A DNA stretch of 64,000 nt from Serratia marcescens (GCF_006715005.1 NZ_VFMJ01000001.1:2604001-2668000), one strand, 5' to 3'; shown: positions 17,404 to 27,957, counted from the first letter of the stretch. Numbers and translations: made by a program. The notes: generated from the letters alone by a model not told the origin.

Positions 17404-17444
17404 TAGGTTTAAAACACTTCTCATTGATTTTCTAATTAAACCTA
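17404..17444. promoter_or_regulatory. Inverted repeat upstream of ssuE
   Basis: Perfect 9-bp arms TAGGTTTAA (17404-17412) and TTAAACCTA (17436-17444) flank a 23-bp AT-rich centre, ending 23 bases before the ssuE start. E. coli ssu is activated by the LysR-type protein Cbl. This could be a regulator site or a leader hairpin. Confidence 0.4.
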
Positions 17445-17467
17445 ACTTTTAGTTATAAGGAGTGGCA

Positions 17468-18046
17468 ATGCGCGTTATATCACTGGCCGGCAGCCCACGC
17501 ATCCCATCACGTTCCGCCGCGCTGCTCTCGCTGAGTCAGAACTGGCTGCGGCAGCAAGGGGTGGAAGTGACGGCTTATACCCTGCACGACTTCGATGCCG
17601 AAGATCTGCTGTACGCCAACTTCAACAGTCCGGCGATCAAGGCGTTTGCCGACCAGCTGGCGCTGGCCGACGGCCTGCTGATTTCCACACCGGTTTATAA
17701 AGCGTCGTTCTCCGGGGCGCTGAAAACCCTGCTGGATCTGCTGCCGGAGCGCGCACTGGATCATAAGGTGGTGCTGCCGCTGGCAACCGGCGGTTCTGTC
17801 GGCCACATGCTGGCGGTGGACTATGCGCTCAAGCCGGTGCTGGCGGCGCTGAAAGCACAGGAAGTGCTGCACGGCGTGTTCGCCGACGACAGCCAGATCC
17901 AGCTGACCGGCGAAGGCGCCACGCTCACCGACGCCGTGGCCGCCCGATTAGACGAGGCGCTCGCCAGTTTCTATCTGGCGCTGGGCCGCCGCAAACCGCC
18001 CGCGCTGCGCGTCGCCTCGCCGCTGGCGGTGCGTCAGACCGCCTGA
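17468..18046 (+). CDS. ssuE: NADPH-dependent FMN reductase SsuE
   Basis: 192 residues from the ATG at 17468, which is preceded by AAGGAG at 5-nt spacing; the GTG six bases earlier overlaps the ribosome site. The flavodoxin-like fold shows the FMN-binding start [16 protein letters not shown] and the family core [22 protein letters not shown]. SsuE supplies FMNH2 to the monooxygenase SsuD for cleavage of alkanesulfonates when sulfate is scarce. First gene of ssuEADCB. Confidence 0.96.
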   Translation: MRVISLAGSPRIPSRSAALLSLSQNWLRQQGVEVTAYTLHDFDAEDLLYANFNSPAIKAFADQLALADGLLISTPVYKASFSGALKTLLDLLPERALDHKVVLPLATGGSVGHMLAVDYALKPVLAALKAQEVLHGVFADDSQIQLTGEGATLTDAVAARLDEALASFYLALGRRKPPALRVASPLAVRQTA

Positions 18047-18070
18047 AACGCCTGGAAAAGGAGAGCCTGA

Positions 18071-19036
18071 ATGAAAGAACGTATCGCTTTACGGCGCTGG
18101 CTGAACGCTGCGGCCCTCACCGGCCTGCTGTCGCTGGTCTGGGCCAATGCCGCCGCTGCGCAAGATCCGGCGCAGTTCCGCATCGGCTACCAAAAAGGGT
18201 CGGTCAGCCTGGTACTGGCGAAGAGCCACCGGCTGCTGGAGGAACGTTTTCCCACCACCCGTATCAGCTGGGTCGAGTTTCCCGCCGGCCCACAGATGCT
18301 GGAAGCCTTGAACGTCGGCAGCATCGATCTGGGCAGCACCGGCGATATTCCCCCGATCTTCGCGCAGGCTGCCGGCGCGGATCTGCTGTATGTCGGCGTT
18401 GAGCCGCCCAAACCCAAGGCCGAAGTGATCCTGGTGCCGGAAAACAGCCCGATAAAAACCGTCGCCGATCTGAAAGGCCATAAGGTCGCCTTCCAGAAAG
18501 GATCCAGTTCGCACAATCTGCTGCTGCGATCGCTGCAAAAGGCCGGCCTGCAGTTCACCGATATCCAGCCCGCCTATCTGACGCCCGCCGATGCGCGCGC
18601 CGCCTTCCAGCAGGGTAACGTCGACGCCTGGGCCATCTGGGATCCTTACTATTCCGCCGCGCTGCTGCAGGGCGGCGTGCGGGTGCTCGGAGACGGCACC
18701 GATCTGAACCAGACCGGTTCCTTCTATCTGGCGGCGCGCCCCTATGCCGAAGCCAACGGCAGCTTTATCAGCCAGGTCTTGACGGTGCTGACCCAGGCCG
18801 ATGCGCTCACCCGCAGCGACCGGGCGCAAAGCGTGACCCTGCTGGCCACCGCCATGGGGCTGCCGGAACCGGTGATCGCCAGCTATCTGGATCACCGCCC
18901 CCCGACCGCCATCACACCGCTCGATGCGCATACGATCGCCGCGCAGCAGCAAACCGCCGACCTGTTTTACGCCAACCGGCTGGTGCCGGTGAAGGTTGAC
19001 ATCTCGCAACGCATCTGGCGCCCAAGCGCGCAATAA
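18071..19036 (+). CDS. ssuA: Aliphatic sulfonate ABC transporter, periplasmic binding protein
   Basis: 321 residues with a Sec signal peptide (hydrophobic [17 protein letters not shown], cleavage near AAA-QD at about residue 30). The mature protein is an NMT1/TauA-type type II solute-binding fold. It delivers alkanesulfonates to SsuBC. GGAG lies 7 nt before the ATG. The gap to ssuE is 24 bases, so co-transcription is likely. Confidence 0.94.
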   Translation: MKERIALRRWLNAAALTGLLSLVWANAAAAQDPAQFRIGYQKGSVSLVLAKSHRLLEERFPTTRISWVEFPAGPQMLEALNVGSIDLGSTGDIPPIFAQAAGADLLYVGVEPPKPKAEVILVPENSPIKTVADLKGHKVAFQKGSSSHNLLLRSLQKAGLQFTDIQPAYLTPADARAAFQQGNVDAWAIWDPYYSAALLQGGVRVLGDGTDLNQTGSFYLAARPYAEANGSFISQVLTVLTQADALTRSDRAQSVTLLATAMGLPEPVIASYLDHRPPTAITPLDAHTIAAQQQTADLFYANRLVPVKVDISQRIWRPSAQ

Positions 19037-19056
19037 CTCATGGGAGAACATTGACG

Positions 19057-20205
19057 ATGAGCCTGAACGTTTTCTGGTTTTTACCCACCCACGGCGACGG
19101 CCACTATCTTGGCAGCGCACAGGGGGCGCGCAGCGTCGATCACGGTTATTTGCAGCAGATCGCCCAGGCGGCGGATCGGCTGGGATTTGGCGGAGTACTG
19201 ATCCCCACCGGCCGCTCGTGCGAAGACTCCTGGCTGGTGGCCGCCTCGCTGATCCCGGTTACCCAGCGGCTGAAGTTTTTGGTCGCGCTGCGGCCGGGCA
19301 TCATCTCCCCTACGCTGGCGGCGCGCCAGGCGGCAACGCTGGATCGCCTGTCCAACGGGCGTGCGCTGTTCAATCTGGTCACCGGCGGCGATCCGGAAGA
19401 GCTGGCGGCCGAGGGGCTGCACCTGAGCCATGAAGAGCGCTACGAAGCCTCAACCGAGTTCACCCATATCTGGCGCCGGGTGCTGGAAGGCGAAACCGTC
19501 GATTTCGACGGCAAGCATATTCAGGTGAAAGGCGCCAAACTGCTGTTCCCGCCGGTGCAGCAGCCGCGCCCGCCGCTCTATTTCGGCGGATCCTCCGCCG
19601 CCGCGCAGGATCTGGCCGCCGAACAGGTAGAACTGTATCTGACCTGGGGAGAGCCGCCGGCGCAGGTTAAAGAGAAGATCGAAGAGGTTCGCGCCAAAGC
19701 AGCGGCGAAAGGCCGCCAGGTACGCTTCGGTATCCGCCTGCATGTCATCGTGCGGGAAACCACCGAAGAGGCCTGGCGCGCCGCCGACCGGCTGATCGCG
19801 CACCTCGATGAGGAAACCATCGCCAACGCGCAGCAGGCCTTTGCGCGCTTCGACTCCGTCGGCCAACGGCGCATGGCGGCGTTGCACGGCGGCAAAAAGG
19901 ATAACCTGGAGATCAGCCCGAACCTGTGGGCCGGCATCGGCCTGGTGCGCGGCGGCGCCGGCACCGCGCTGGTGGGCGATGGCCCGACGGTCGCGGCGCG
20001 CATGCAGGAATACGCCGATCTGGGCATCGATACCTTTATTCTCTCCGGCTATCCGCATCTGGAAGAGGCCTACCGCGTCGGCGAACTGCTGTTCCCTCAC
20101 CTCGATCTGGCGCAGGAAGAAACGCCTGCGCGCCTTCAGCCGGTGCGTCCGCAGGGCGAAGTGGTGGCCAACATCTATGTTCCGCAAAAAGTGTCGCAGA
20201 GCTGA
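19057..20205 (+). CDS. ssuD: FMNH2-dependent alkanesulfonate monooxygenase SsuD
   Basis: 382 residues from the ATG at 19057 (family start [18 protein letters not shown]); an in-frame TTG at 19051 has somewhat better spacing to GGGAG and cannot be excluded. The luciferase-like TIM barrel shows [30 protein letters not shown] and [13 protein letters not shown]. The enzyme uses O2 and FMNH2 from SsuE to release sulfite from alkanesulfonates, leaving an aldehyde. Cytoplasmic. Confidence 0.96.
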   Translation: MSLNVFWFLPTHGDGHYLGSAQGARSVDHGYLQQIAQAADRLGFGGVLIPTGRSCEDSWLVAASLIPVTQRLKFLVALRPGIISPTLAARQAATLDRLSNGRALFNLVTGGDPEELAAEGLHLSHEERYEASTEFTHIWRRVLEGETVDFDGKHIQVKGAKLLFPPVQQPRPPLYFGGSSAAAQDLAAEQVELYLTWGEPPAQVKEKIEEVRAKAAAKGRQVRFGIRLHVIVRETTEEAWRAADRLIAHLDEETIANAQQAFARFDSVGQRRMAALHGGKKDNLEISPNLWAGIGLVRGGAGTALVGDGPTVAARMQEYADLGIDTFILSGYPHLEEAYRVGELLFPHLDLAQEETPARLQPVRPQGEVVANIYVPQKVSQS

Positions 20206-20215
20206 GGAGGCCCCG

Positions 20216-21010
20216 ATGGCTAAGAACGCGCAACGCATCCTGTATCGGCTGGCCCCCTGGGCACTGCCGCTGGCGCTGGTGCTCCTCTGGCAGGTCGCCG
20301 TCGAAACCGGTTGGCTGTCCAACCGCATTTTGCCGGCGCCGAGCGCGGTGCTGGCCGCCTTCTGGAGCCTGAGCAAAAGCGGCGAACTGTGGCAGCACTT
20401 GAGTATCAGCAGCCAGCGCGCGTTGATCGGCTTTGGCATCGGCGGCAGCATCGGACTGATCCTCGGTTTTATTACCGGGCTTTCGCGCTGGGGCGAACGC
20501 CTGCTGGACAGCTCGGTGCAAATGATCCGCAACGTGCCGCACCTGGCGCTGATCCCGTTGGTGATCCTGTGGTTCGGCATCGATGAATCCGCCAAGATCT
20601 TTTTGGTGGCGCTCGGTACGCTGTTCCCGATTTATCTCAATACCTATCACGGCATCAAGAACATCGATCGCGGCCTGTTGGAGATGGCCCGCAGCTACGG
20701 CCTGAGCGGTTTCCGCCTGTTTACACAGGTGGTGCTGCCGGGCGCACTGCCGTCGATTATGGTCGGCGTGCGTTTCGCTCTTGGCTTCATGTGGCTGACG
20801 CTGATCGTCGCCGAAACCATTTCGGCCAACTCAGGCATCGGCTACCTGGCGATGAACGCGCGTGAATTCCTGCAAACCGACGTGGTGGTGGTGGCGATCG
20901 TGCTGTACGCCCTGCTCGGCAAGCTGGCGGACGTGGGCGCGCAGCTGCTGGAGCGCGTCTGGTTGCGCTGGCATCCGGCCTATCAACTGAAACAGGGAGA
21001 AGCGCTATGA
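20216..21010 (+). CDS. ssuC: Aliphatic sulfonate ABC transporter permease SsuC
   Basis: 264 residues from the ATG at 20216 (GAGGAGG 5 nt upstream); the longer open frame to the left overlaps ssuD and is not coding. About six membrane helices are seen, with the EAA-type cytoplasmic loop [24 protein letters not shown] that contacts the ATPase. It forms the inner-membrane channel with SsuB. The stop overlaps the ssuB start (ATGA). Confidence 0.95.
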   Translation: MAKNAQRILYRLAPWALPLALVLLWQVAVETGWLSNRILPAPSAVLAAFWSLSKSGELWQHLSISSQRALIGFGIGGSIGLILGFITGLSRWGERLLDSSVQMIRNVPHLALIPLVILWFGIDESAKIFLVALGTLFPIYLNTYHGIKNIDRGLLEMARSYGLSGFRLFTQVVLPGALPSIMVGVRFALGFMWLTLIVAETISANSGIGYLAMNAREFLQTDVVVVAIVLYALLGKLADVGAQLLERVWLRWHPAYQLKQGEAL

Positions 21011-21780
21011 CCCTTCCCGCTCGCCTTGCCCGAGGCACACCGGTGACGCTGGAGTCCATCGGCAAAGGTTACGGCAACCGTACGGTGCTGGACAATATTC
21101 AGCTGCGCATTCCCGCCGGGCAGTTCGTGGCGGTGGTCGGCCGCAGCGGCTGCGGCAAAAGCACCCTGCTGCGCCTGTTGGCCGGCCTGGAACAGGCCAG
21201 CAGCGGCGCTCTGCTCAGCGGCACCGCGCCGCTTGCCGCCGCTAAAGAAGATACTCGGCTGATGTTTCAGGATGCGCGCCTGCTGCCGTGGAAAACGGTA
21301 ATCGACAACGTGGGGCTGGGGTTGCGCGGCCAGTGGCGCGACGCGGCGTTGCAGGCGCTGGACGCGGTCGGCTTGGCGGATCGCGCCCATGACTGGCCGG
21401 CGGCGTTGTCCGGCGGGCAAAAACAACGGGTCGCCCTGGCGCGCGCCCTGATCCACCGCCCTCGCCTGCTGCTGCTGGACGAACCGCTCGGAGCGCTGGA
21501 TGCCCTGACGCGTATCGAGATGCAGGGGTTGATAGAAACGCTGTGGCAACAGCACGGTTTTACCGTGCTGCTGGTCACGCACGACGTTAGCGAAGCCATC
21601 GCGCTGGCAGATCGGGTGATCCTGATCGAAGAGGGACGCATCGGGCTGGATCTCACCCTCGACCTGCCGCGGCCGCGCCGCAAGGGGTCAGCCCGGCTGG
21701 CTGAGCTGGAGGCCGAAGTGCTGGAACGGGTATTATCGCCACCGGTTATCGGGGCCAGCTCGCGCCAGGCGGCAAATTGA
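21007..21780 (+). CDS. ssuB: Aliphatic sulfonate ABC transporter ATPase SsuB
   Basis: 257 residues. Walker [11 protein letters not shown]-loop [10 protein letters not shown], signature LSGGQKQR and Walker [13 protein letters not shown] are all present, followed by the His switch [10 protein letters not shown]. It energises SsuC for sulfonate import. Last gene of the ssu operon; a terminator shared with pepN follows. Confidence 0.96.
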   Translation: MTLPARLARGTPVTLESIGKGYGNRTVLDNIQLRIPAGQFVAVVGRSGCGKSTLLRLLAGLEQASSGALLSGTAPLAAAKEDTRLMFQDARLLPWKTVIDNVGLGLRGQWRDAALQALDAVGLADRAHDWPAALSGGQKQRVALARALIHRPRLLLLDEPLGALDALTRIEMQGLIETLWQQHGFTVLLVTHDVSEAIALADRVILIEEGRIGLDLTLDLPRPRRKGSARLAELEAEVLERVLSPPVIGASSRQAAN

Positions 21781-21785
21781 ACGGA

Positions 21786-21818
21786 TAAAAAAGGGACGGC
21801 GCAGGCCGTCCCTTATCT
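21786..21818. terminator. Terminator shared by ssuB and pepN
   Basis: GGGACGGC/GCCGTCCC stem, 4-base loop. The minus-strand RNA ends in TTTTTTAT (strong, for pepN); the plus-strand U-tract is weaker. Confidence 0.85.
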
Positions 21819-21841
21819 CTATCAGCATCAGCGCGAAAAGA

Positions 21842-24460
21842 TCAGGCGTCGAGCGCCTTGCTGATCTTCTCGTACAGATCGCCGGACAGGTTTTCCAACC
21901 CTTTCAGCTGTTCCAGCGCCTTGCGCATCAGCGCCTGGCGACCCGCGTCATAACGCTTCAGGCGAATCAGCGGTTCAATCAGGCGCGCGGCGATCTGCGG
22001 GTTGCGCTGGTTGAGATCGCTGAGGATCTCCGCCAGGAACTGATAGCCGCTGCCGTCCGCGGCATGGAACGCCGCCGGGTTGCCGGAAGCGAAGCCGCCA
22101 ATCAACGAGCGGGTGCGGTTCGGGTTGCTCAGGCTGAACGAACGGTGTTGCAGCAGCGCACGCACCTTGCTCAGCACGTCTGCCGCCGGGCTGCTGCCCT
22201 GCAGCACGAACCATTTGTCCATCACCAGGCCATCCTGATGCCAGCGCTCGTCGAACGCCGCCAGCAGCGTATCGCGGCACGGCAGCTGGGCCGCGACCGC
22301 AGCAGACAGCGCCGCCAGCGAGTCGGTCATGTTGTCCGCCTGGCGATACTGTTCGCTCACCAGCGCGTCCGCCAGCGCGACATCTTCGCCGAACGCCAGG
22401 TAGCCCAGGCATACATTGCGCAAGGCGCGCTTGGCGATCTCGGCGTGCTCCACGCGGTAGCCGTCAGTCTTGTTGGCGTGATACACCGCCAGCCACTCAT
22501 CGGCCAACTCACGCGCCAGGCAGCGTACTATCGCTTCGTGCACCGCAGCGATCGCTTCCGGATCGATGGTGGCGAACAGCTCGGCGATTTCGTTCTCCGA
22601 CGGCAGCGTCAGGATCTGCGCCGCCAGCGCCGGATCCAGCTTTTCGTCCAGCAACACCGCGCGGAACGCATCGGCCACGTGCAGCGGCAGCGACAGCGGC
22701 TGCTTCTGCTGGTGCCGCGCCACGTTCAGCTTGATATAGGTCGCCAGCAGGCTCTGTGCCGCATCCCAACGCGCAAATTCATTGCGTGCGTGCTGCATCA
22801 GGAAGGTCAGCTGCTGATCGCTGTACGGATAGTCCAGCTTCACCGGCGCGGAGAATTCGCGCAGCAGCGACGGCACCGGCTTGTGCGCCACGCCGTCGAA
22901 CACGAAGGTCTGCTCCGCTTCGGTGACGTTCAGCACGTTGTTAACCGGCAGGCCGCCCTTTTGCAATGGAATGACGTTGCCTTCGCTGTCGTACAGTTCG
23001 ATATCCAGCGGGATATGCAGCGGTAACTTCTCCGGCTGATCGGCGGTCGGCGCGGTTTTCTGGCTGACATGCAGGCGATACTGCTGGGTTTGTGCGTCGT
23101 ATTCGTCGCGCACCGTCAACAGCGGCGTGCCGGACTGGCTATACCAACGGCGGAAGCGCGACAGATCGACGTTGGACGCATCCTCCATCGCCTGCACGAA
23201 ATCGTCGCAGGTGGCGGCGCTGCCGTCGTGGCGTTCGAAATAGAGCTGCATCCCTTTCTGGAAGTTCGCTTCCCCCAGCAGGGTGTGCATCATGCGGATC
23301 ACTTCGGAACCCTTTTCATACACCGTCAGGGTGTAGAAGTTGTTCATCTCGATCACTTTGTCCGGGCGGATGGCATGCGCCATCGGGCTGGCGTCTTCGG
23401 CGAACTGCGCGCCGCGCATCACGCGCACGTTGTCGATGCGGTTGACCGAGCGCGATCCCAGATCGGAGCTGAACTCCTGATCGCGGAACACCGTCAGCCC
23501 CTCTTTCAGGCTGAGCTGGAACCAGTCGCGGCAGGTCACGCGGTTACCGGTCCAGTTGTGGAAATATTCGTGGCCGATCACCGCTTCGATGTTCAGGTAA
23601 TCCTTGTCGGTGGCGGTTTCCGCCTTCGCCAGCACATATTTGGAGTTAAAGATATTTAACCCTTTGTTCTCCATCGCGCCCATATTGAAGAAATCGACCG
23701 CCACAATCATATAAATGTCGAGATCGTATTCCAGGCCGAAGCGGGTCTCGTCCCACTTCATCGAGTTCTTCAGCGAAGTCATCGCCCAGTCGGCGCGATC
23801 CAGGTTGCCGCGATCGACGAACAGCTCCAGCGCGACCTTACGGCCGGAACGGGTGGTGAAGCTGTCGCGCAGCACGTCGAAGTCCCCCGCCACCAGCGCG
23901 AACAGGTAGCAGGGTTTCGGGAACGGATCCTGCCATTGCACCCAGTGGCGGCCATCGGCCAATTCGCCCTGGCCGATGCGGTTGCCGTTAGACAGCAGGA
24001 ACGGATAGCGCGCCTTGTCGGCCACGATGCGGGTAGTAAAGCGCGCCAGCACGTCCGGGCGATCCTGGTAATAGGTAATATGGTGGAAGCCTTCGGCTTC
24101 GCATTGCGTGCACAGCGCATCGCCGGACAGGTACAGCCCTTCCAGCGCGGTGTTTTTCGCCGGGTGAATATCGTTGACGATGGTAAGAGTGAATTGTGCC
24201 GGCAGCTCTTCGATGATCAGCTGGTTATCCTGCTGACGATAGGCACTCCACGGTTGCCCGTCGACCTGAATGCTCACCAGCGTCAGATCTTCGCCATCCA
24301 GCACCAGCGGGGCGCCGGCCGCGCCCTGACGTTTGATTTTACTGACGGCGGTCACGCGCGTGGTTTCCGCGTCCAGACTGAAGTCCAAATCGATATCGGT
24401 CGTGGTGTAATCAGGCGCGCGATAATCGTGGCGATATTTTGCCTGTGGCTGTTGTGTCAT
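21842..24460 (-). CDS. pepN: Aminopeptidase N
   Basis: 872 residues from the ATG at 24460 (start MTQQPQAKYRHDYRAPDY), close to the 870 of E. coli; the longer upstream frame is spurious. An M1 metallopeptidase: the substrate-binding GAMENKG and the zinc motif HEYFH (His297, Glu298, His301) are intact. It is the main broad-specificity aminopeptidase of the cytoplasm in the downstream steps of protein turnover. Single gene, convergent with the ssu operon and divergent from the diguanylate cyclase gene. Confidence 0.97.
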   Translation of the reverse strand: MTQQPQAKYRHDYRAPDYTTTDIDLDFSLDAETTRVTAVSKIKRQGAAGAPLVLDGEDLTLVSIQVDGQPWSAYRQQDNQLIIEELPAQFTLTIVNDIHPAKNTALEGLYLSGDALCTQCEAEGFHHITYYQDRPDVLARFTTRIVADKARYPFLLSNGNRIGQGELADGRHWVQWQDPFPKPCYLFALVAGDFDVLRDSFTTRSGRKVALELFVDRGNLDRADWAMTSLKNSMKWDETRFGLEYDLDIYMIVAVDFFNMGAMENKGLNIFNSKYVLAKAETATDKDYLNIEAVIGHEYFHNWTGNRVTCRDWFQLSLKEGLTVFRDQEFSSDLGSRSVNRIDNVRVMRGAQFAEDASPMAHAIRPDKVIEMNNFYTLTVYEKGSEVIRMMHTLLGEANFQKGMQLYFERHDGSAATCDDFVQAMEDASNVDLSRFRRWYSQSGTPLLTVRDEYDAQTQQYRLHVSQKTAPTADQPEKLPLHIPLDIELYDSEGNVIPLQKGGLPVNNVLNVTEAEQTFVFDGVAHKPVPSLLREFSAPVKLDYPYSDQQLTFLMQHARNEFARWDAAQSLLATYIKLNVARHQQKQPLSLPLHVADAFRAVLLDEKLDPALAAQILTLPSENEIAELFATIDPEAIAAVHEAIVRCLARELADEWLAVYHANKTDGYRVEHAEIAKRALRNVCLGYLAFGEDVALADALVSEQYRQADNMTDSLAALSAAVAAQLPCRDTLLAAFDERWHQDGLVMDKWFVLQGSSPAADVLSKVRALLQHRSFSLSNPNRTRSLIGGFASGNPAAFHAADGSGYQFLAEILSDLNQRNPQIAARLIEPLIRLKRYDAGRQALMRKALEQLKGLENLSGDLYEKISKALDA

Positions 24461-24755
24461 AAAAACCCTTAAACGTCTCAGTGAGTTATAGGTGCAGGCC
24501 GCTCTTCTCCTCCGCGCCACAGCCGGTGTGTTCCCCTGCGGCGCGCGGCGGACCTGATTGTGAATAAACTGTATCACAGCTGGCCGAAAAGCCCAGAGCC
24601 GCCGGGTGACCACGAGAGAGAAATCAGAGGCAAATCATAAATCGCCCGTCAGACGACAGCGCGGGTGACCAATGGCCAAATAAAAATCAGCATTTAATGC
24701 TAAAAAACCGCCGTCCGAGCGAGCCGGCATAGTTGAGGCGGCACAGGCGGCATAG
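24461..24755. other. Gene-free stretch between pepN and the diguanylate cyclase gene
   Basis: About 300 bases holding the divergent promoters. Seen by eye: a TGTGA/TCACA dyad with a 10-bp centre at 24560-24579 (too wide for CRP) and a small AGCAT-TTA-ATGCT dyad at 24689-24701. No ORF with a ribosome site. Confidence 0.5.
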
Positions 24756-24764
24756 TGGTATAAT
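24756..24764 (+). promoter_or_regulatory. Extended -10 promoter of the diguanylate cyclase gene
   Basis: TGGTATAAT matches the extended -10 consensus TGNTATAAT exactly. No -35 at 17 bp (a TTGAGG lies 20 bp upstream). The predicted leader is only 13-25 nt, depending on which start codon is used. Confidence 0.65.
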
Positions 24765-24783
24765 TGCCGAATCAGGCCCAGGG

Positions 24784-26496
24784 ATGACTCGCACTATGAA
24801 AATCAAATACGTAATCTATTTTTTTACCCTGTGCCTGATGACCTCCTTCTCGCTGTTCATCGTCGAGGAGCTGCTCGAAGCCCATACCGACTACCGCGAT
24901 AACCAGCTCAACCTGTATAAGATCGATCGCGCCAAAGAAATCTCCGAGGCCTTCCAGGCCTCGCTGCAGGCTCACCGCCTCAAACGATTGAGCCTGATCG
25001 ATTCGCAAATCACCCGCGCGCAATGTTTGGCCGCCGATCGGATGGCGCGCGAGAAAATTACCCGGATCCGCGAGCATCTGAACGATCCGGTCGCCAGGCA
25101 GCTCGGGGTACGGCAAAAAATCGCTGCGCTGTCGATGATCGGTCTGATGGAACAGCTGTTGGATAACGACAACCTGCAGCTTTCGCAGGTCAACAACGCC
25201 AATGCCAATCTGTTCAACATCAACAGCGCCTATTACATCTCGCAAACCAGCAAGAGCTATTACCGCTACACCTACGATACCCGGATGGTGGATACCGATT
25301 CCTTTATGTTTCTCGAGGCCATTCGCCTCAACAACCGGCTGAATATGTCACTGACGGAGTTAAGCGATCAGATTATCGACGTCAACGTCAACCCGCTCGA
25401 TCGCAAAGACGCCTATCTGAAGTCCATTCAGTTGACCGGCGTGCTGAACGCGCTGAGCACCCGATTGATCTTCATGAAGATCAACTACGACGACGTGCAA
25501 ACCACCGACATCGTCAATCAGTTGCTCACCCTGGTGTCGGCCGAACGTCTCAAGCAGATCACCGATGGGTTATACACCGCCATCAATACCCAAAAACCCT
25601 ATCCCGCAGCGCTTATTTCGCGCTATGTCGATGAGCTGAGCGGGCTTTCGCAGGCGCTGTATCAACGTAGCTTCGAGCTGGAAACCGTCGCTTCGCGTCA
25701 CAAAATTTACGATAGCCAGACCACCATTTACGGCATGATCGCGCTCGCCGGCCTGGGGGTGTTATTGTTCATTTTGCCGGCGCTGGTGTTCTGCACCAGC
25801 ATTAACCGTTGGCTGACCAAGACCCACAACAATATCGTCCGGCTGTCGCGCGGCGAGATGGACATCGATCGCAACGACGCCTTCTATAGCCGGGAACTGA
25901 TCGCCATCAGCGACGCTATTCAGCAACTCAGACAATACCAGTTGGACAAGGTCTCGCTGGAAAGTGAGAAGCAACTGCTGATTAAAGAGCTCGAGGCCTC
26001 TTCCTTTCTCGATCCGCTCACCAATATTTATAACCGCCGTAAATTCTTCCTTGAATGTCAGCTGCTGGGCGACGGCAGCTATCCACAGGCCTTTTGCCTG
26101 ATCGATATCGACAACTTCAAACAGCTCAACGACAGCTACGGCCACGACGTGGGGGACCGGGCGCTGGTAGCATTCGGCCACCTGCTGCAACGTGCGTTCC
26201 GCGCCAGCGACATTTTCTGCCGCTACGGCGGCGAAGAATTCGCGGTGCTGCTGGGCAACTGTTCGTTGGACAACGCGCGGGACATCATGGAGCAATTGCG
26301 CACCCGTACTCATCGCCTGACGCTAAATCTGGCCGATGGACGGCAAGTGCGTTTCACTACCAGCTGCGGCATTGCGCCGGTCAACGCGTTCACCGCGCTG
26401 CAGGCCGCAATCAAACAGGCGGATGAAGCACTCTATTTTTGCAAAAAGAACGGCAAGGATCGGGTCAGCGTACACACTCAGGTCGGGTTTATCTGA
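24784..26496 (+). CDS. Membrane-bound diguanylate cyclase with periplasmic sensor
   Basis: 570 residues from the ATG at 24784 (AGG 7 nt upstream); the in-frame ATG at 24796 is an equal candidate. One membrane helix (YVIYFFTLCLMTSFSLFIV), a periplasmic domain of about 290 residues without a family I recognise, a second helix (GMIALAGLGVLLFILPALVFC), a short HAMP-like linker with a coiled coil, then a GGDEF domain (about 400-565). The active site reads GGEEF (482-486) and an RxxD inhibitory site (RASD) lies five residues upstream, so it should make c-di-GMP and be feedback-inhibited. The protein is likely to control motility/biofilm switching in response to a periplasmic signal. No EAL domain. 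Confidence 0.9.
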   Translation: MTRTMKIKYVIYFFTLCLMTSFSLFIVEELLEAHTDYRDNQLNLYKIDRAKEISEAFQASLQAHRLKRLSLIDSQITRAQCLAADRMAREKITRIREHLNDPVARQLGVRQKIAALSMIGLMEQLLDNDNLQLSQVNNANANLFNINSAYYISQTSKSYYRYTYDTRMVDTDSFMFLEAIRLNNRLNMSLTELSDQIIDVNVNPLDRKDAYLKSIQLTGVLNALSTRLIFMKINYDDVQTTDIVNQLLTLVSAERLKQITDGLYTAINTQKPYPAALISRYVDELSGLSQALYQRSFELETVASRHKIYDSQTTIYGMIALAGLGVLLFILPALVFCTSINRWLTKTHNNIVRLSRGEMDIDRNDAFYSRELIAISDAIQQLRQYQLDKVSLESEKQLLIKELEASSFLDPLTNIYNRRKFFLECQLLGDGSYPQAFCLIDIDNFKQLNDSYGHDVGDRALVAFGHLLQRAFRASDIFCRYGGEEFAVLLGNCSLDNARDIMEQLRTRTHRLTLNLADGRQVRFTTSCGIAPVNAFTALQAAIKQADEALYFCKKNGKDRVSVHTQVGFI

Positions 26497-26501
26497 TTCG
26501 C

Positions 26502-26519
26502 TGTTTAAAATAATTAACA
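26502..26519. promoter_or_regulatory. NadR-box-like dyad upstream of pncB
   Basis: TGTTTA-AAATAA-TTAACA differs in one base from the 18-bp NadR consensus TGTTTA-N6-TAAACA. However, it lies about 165 bp upstream of the predicted pncB -35, which is far for a repressor. Confidence 0.3.
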
Positions 26520-26659
26520 TTATAATTTTTATGACTAATTAGGCTAAGTCATTCACCTTACAGGCATATCTGGCTTTTTTTCCTCCCCGCTGCCGCCAGG
26601 CCGCCATAAAGGCACGTTTAATCCTCGACCCGCTTTGGTGATTTATGGTGTGATGCAGC

Positions 26660-26687
26660 TTCAATAACAGGATAATCCGGGTATACT
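26660..26687 (+). promoter_or_regulatory. pncB promoter
   Basis: TTCAAT (26660-26665), 16-bp spacer, TATACT (26682-26687). Transcription would start about 58 bases before the pncB ATG. Confidence 0.5.
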
Positions 26688-26751
26688 CCACCCCCACTTT
26701 TATGATTATCCGGATTTGGACACGCGCCTGACGAGGATGCTGTAACGCGCT

Positions 26752-27957
26752 ATGACTCAATACGCTTCCCCGATTTTGACATCACTGCTTGATACCGATG
26801 CTTATAAGCTTCATATGCAGCAAGCAGTGTTCCATCGCTATCCCGCGATCAGCGTGGCGGCGGAATTCCGCTGCCGCAGCGACGAACTGCTGGGCGAATA
26901 TGCCGACGAGATCCGCGCCCAGGTGGCGCTGATGAGCCGGCTGGCACTGACCGACGCCGAATTCGCTTATCTCTCGGGCCTGCCCTTCTTCCGCCAGGAT
27001 TACCTGAGCTGGCTGCGGACGTTCCGCTACGATCCGCAGCAGGTGATCGTCGAGAACCGCGACGGCAAGCTGCATATCCGCATCGCCGGGCCGTGGCGCG
27101 AAGTGATCATGTGGGAAGTGCCGCTGCTGGCGGTGATCAGCGAAGTGGTGCACCGCCGGCGTTCGCCGCTGGCGACGCCGGAACAGGCGGTAGCACACCT
27201 ACAAACCAAGCTGGCGCAGTTCAAAACGCTGGCGGGCGATCTGGACCTTTCGCGCTTCAAGCTGATGGACTTCGGCACCCGTCGCCGTTTCTCTCAGGGC
27301 GTTCAGCAGGCCATCGTCAGCACCTTGCAGACCGAATTCCCGTACCTGTCGGGCACCAGCAATTACGATCTTGCGCACCAGCTCGGCCTGGCGCCGGTCG
27401 GCACGCAGGCGCATGAATGGTTCCAGGCGCACCAGCAGATAAGCCCGGTGCTGGCCAACAGCCAGCGCGCCGCATTGCAGGCCTGGTTGGACGAATACCC
27501 GGATCAGCTCGGCATCGCGCTCACCGACTGCATTACCATGGATGCCTTCCTGCGCGACTTCGGCCCGCAGTTCGCCGAGCGTTATCAGGGGCTGCGCCAC
27601 GATTCGGGCGATCCCGTCGAGTGGGGTGAAAAAGCCATTGCCCACTACGAAAAACTGGGCATCGATCCGATGAGCAAAACGCTGGTGTTCTCGGACAATC
27701 TGGATCTGGAAAAAGCACTGGCGCTCTACCGCCACTTCTATCAGCGCATCAATCTCGGCTTCGGCATCGGTACGCGACTGACCTGCGATATTCCCGGCGT
27801 CAAGCCATTGAATATCGTGATCAAGCTGGTCGAATGCAAAGGCAAACCGGTGGCCAAGCTCTCCGATAGCCCCGGCAAAACCATTTGTCAGGATCAGGCG
27901 TTCGTCAGGGCCCTGCGCAAAGCCTTCGATCTGCCGCTGGTGAAGAAAGCCAGCTGA
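26752..27957 (+). CDS. pncB: Nicotinate phosphoribosyltransferase
   Basis: 401 residues. PncB joins nicotinate to PRPP with ATP hydrolysis, giving nicotinate mononucleotide in the NAD salvage pathway. Visible family signatures: [16 protein letters not shown] at the N-terminus, [17 protein letters not shown] and the phosphoribosyl-loop segment [10 protein letters not shown] strong terminator follows. The 255-base upstream gap holds its promoter and a NadR-like dyad. Confidence 0.97.
   Translation: MTQYASPILTSLLDTDAYKLHMQQAVFHRYPAISVAAEFRCRSDELLGEYADEIRAQVALMSRLALTDAEFAYLSGLPFFRQDYLSWLRTFRYDPQQVIVENRDGKLHIRIAGPWREVIMWEVPLLAVISEVVHRRRSPLATPEQAVAHLQTKLAQFKTLAGDLDLSRFKLMDFGTRRRFSQGVQQAIVSTLQTEFPYLSGTSNYDLAHQLGLAPVGTQAHEWFQAHQQISPVLANSQRAALQAWLDEYPDQLGIALTDCITMDAFLRDFGPQFAERYQGLRHDSGDPVEWGEKAIAHYEKLGIDPMSKTLVFSDNLDLEKALALYRHFYQRINLGFGIGTRLTCDIPGVKPLNIVIKLVECKGKPVAKLSDSPGKTICQDQAFVRALRKAFDLPLVKKAS

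Noticed and set aside
24560-24579. TGTGA...TCACA dyad upstream of pepN as a CRP site
   Set aside because: The centre is 10 bp rather than 6 bp, so CRP would not bind both halves.
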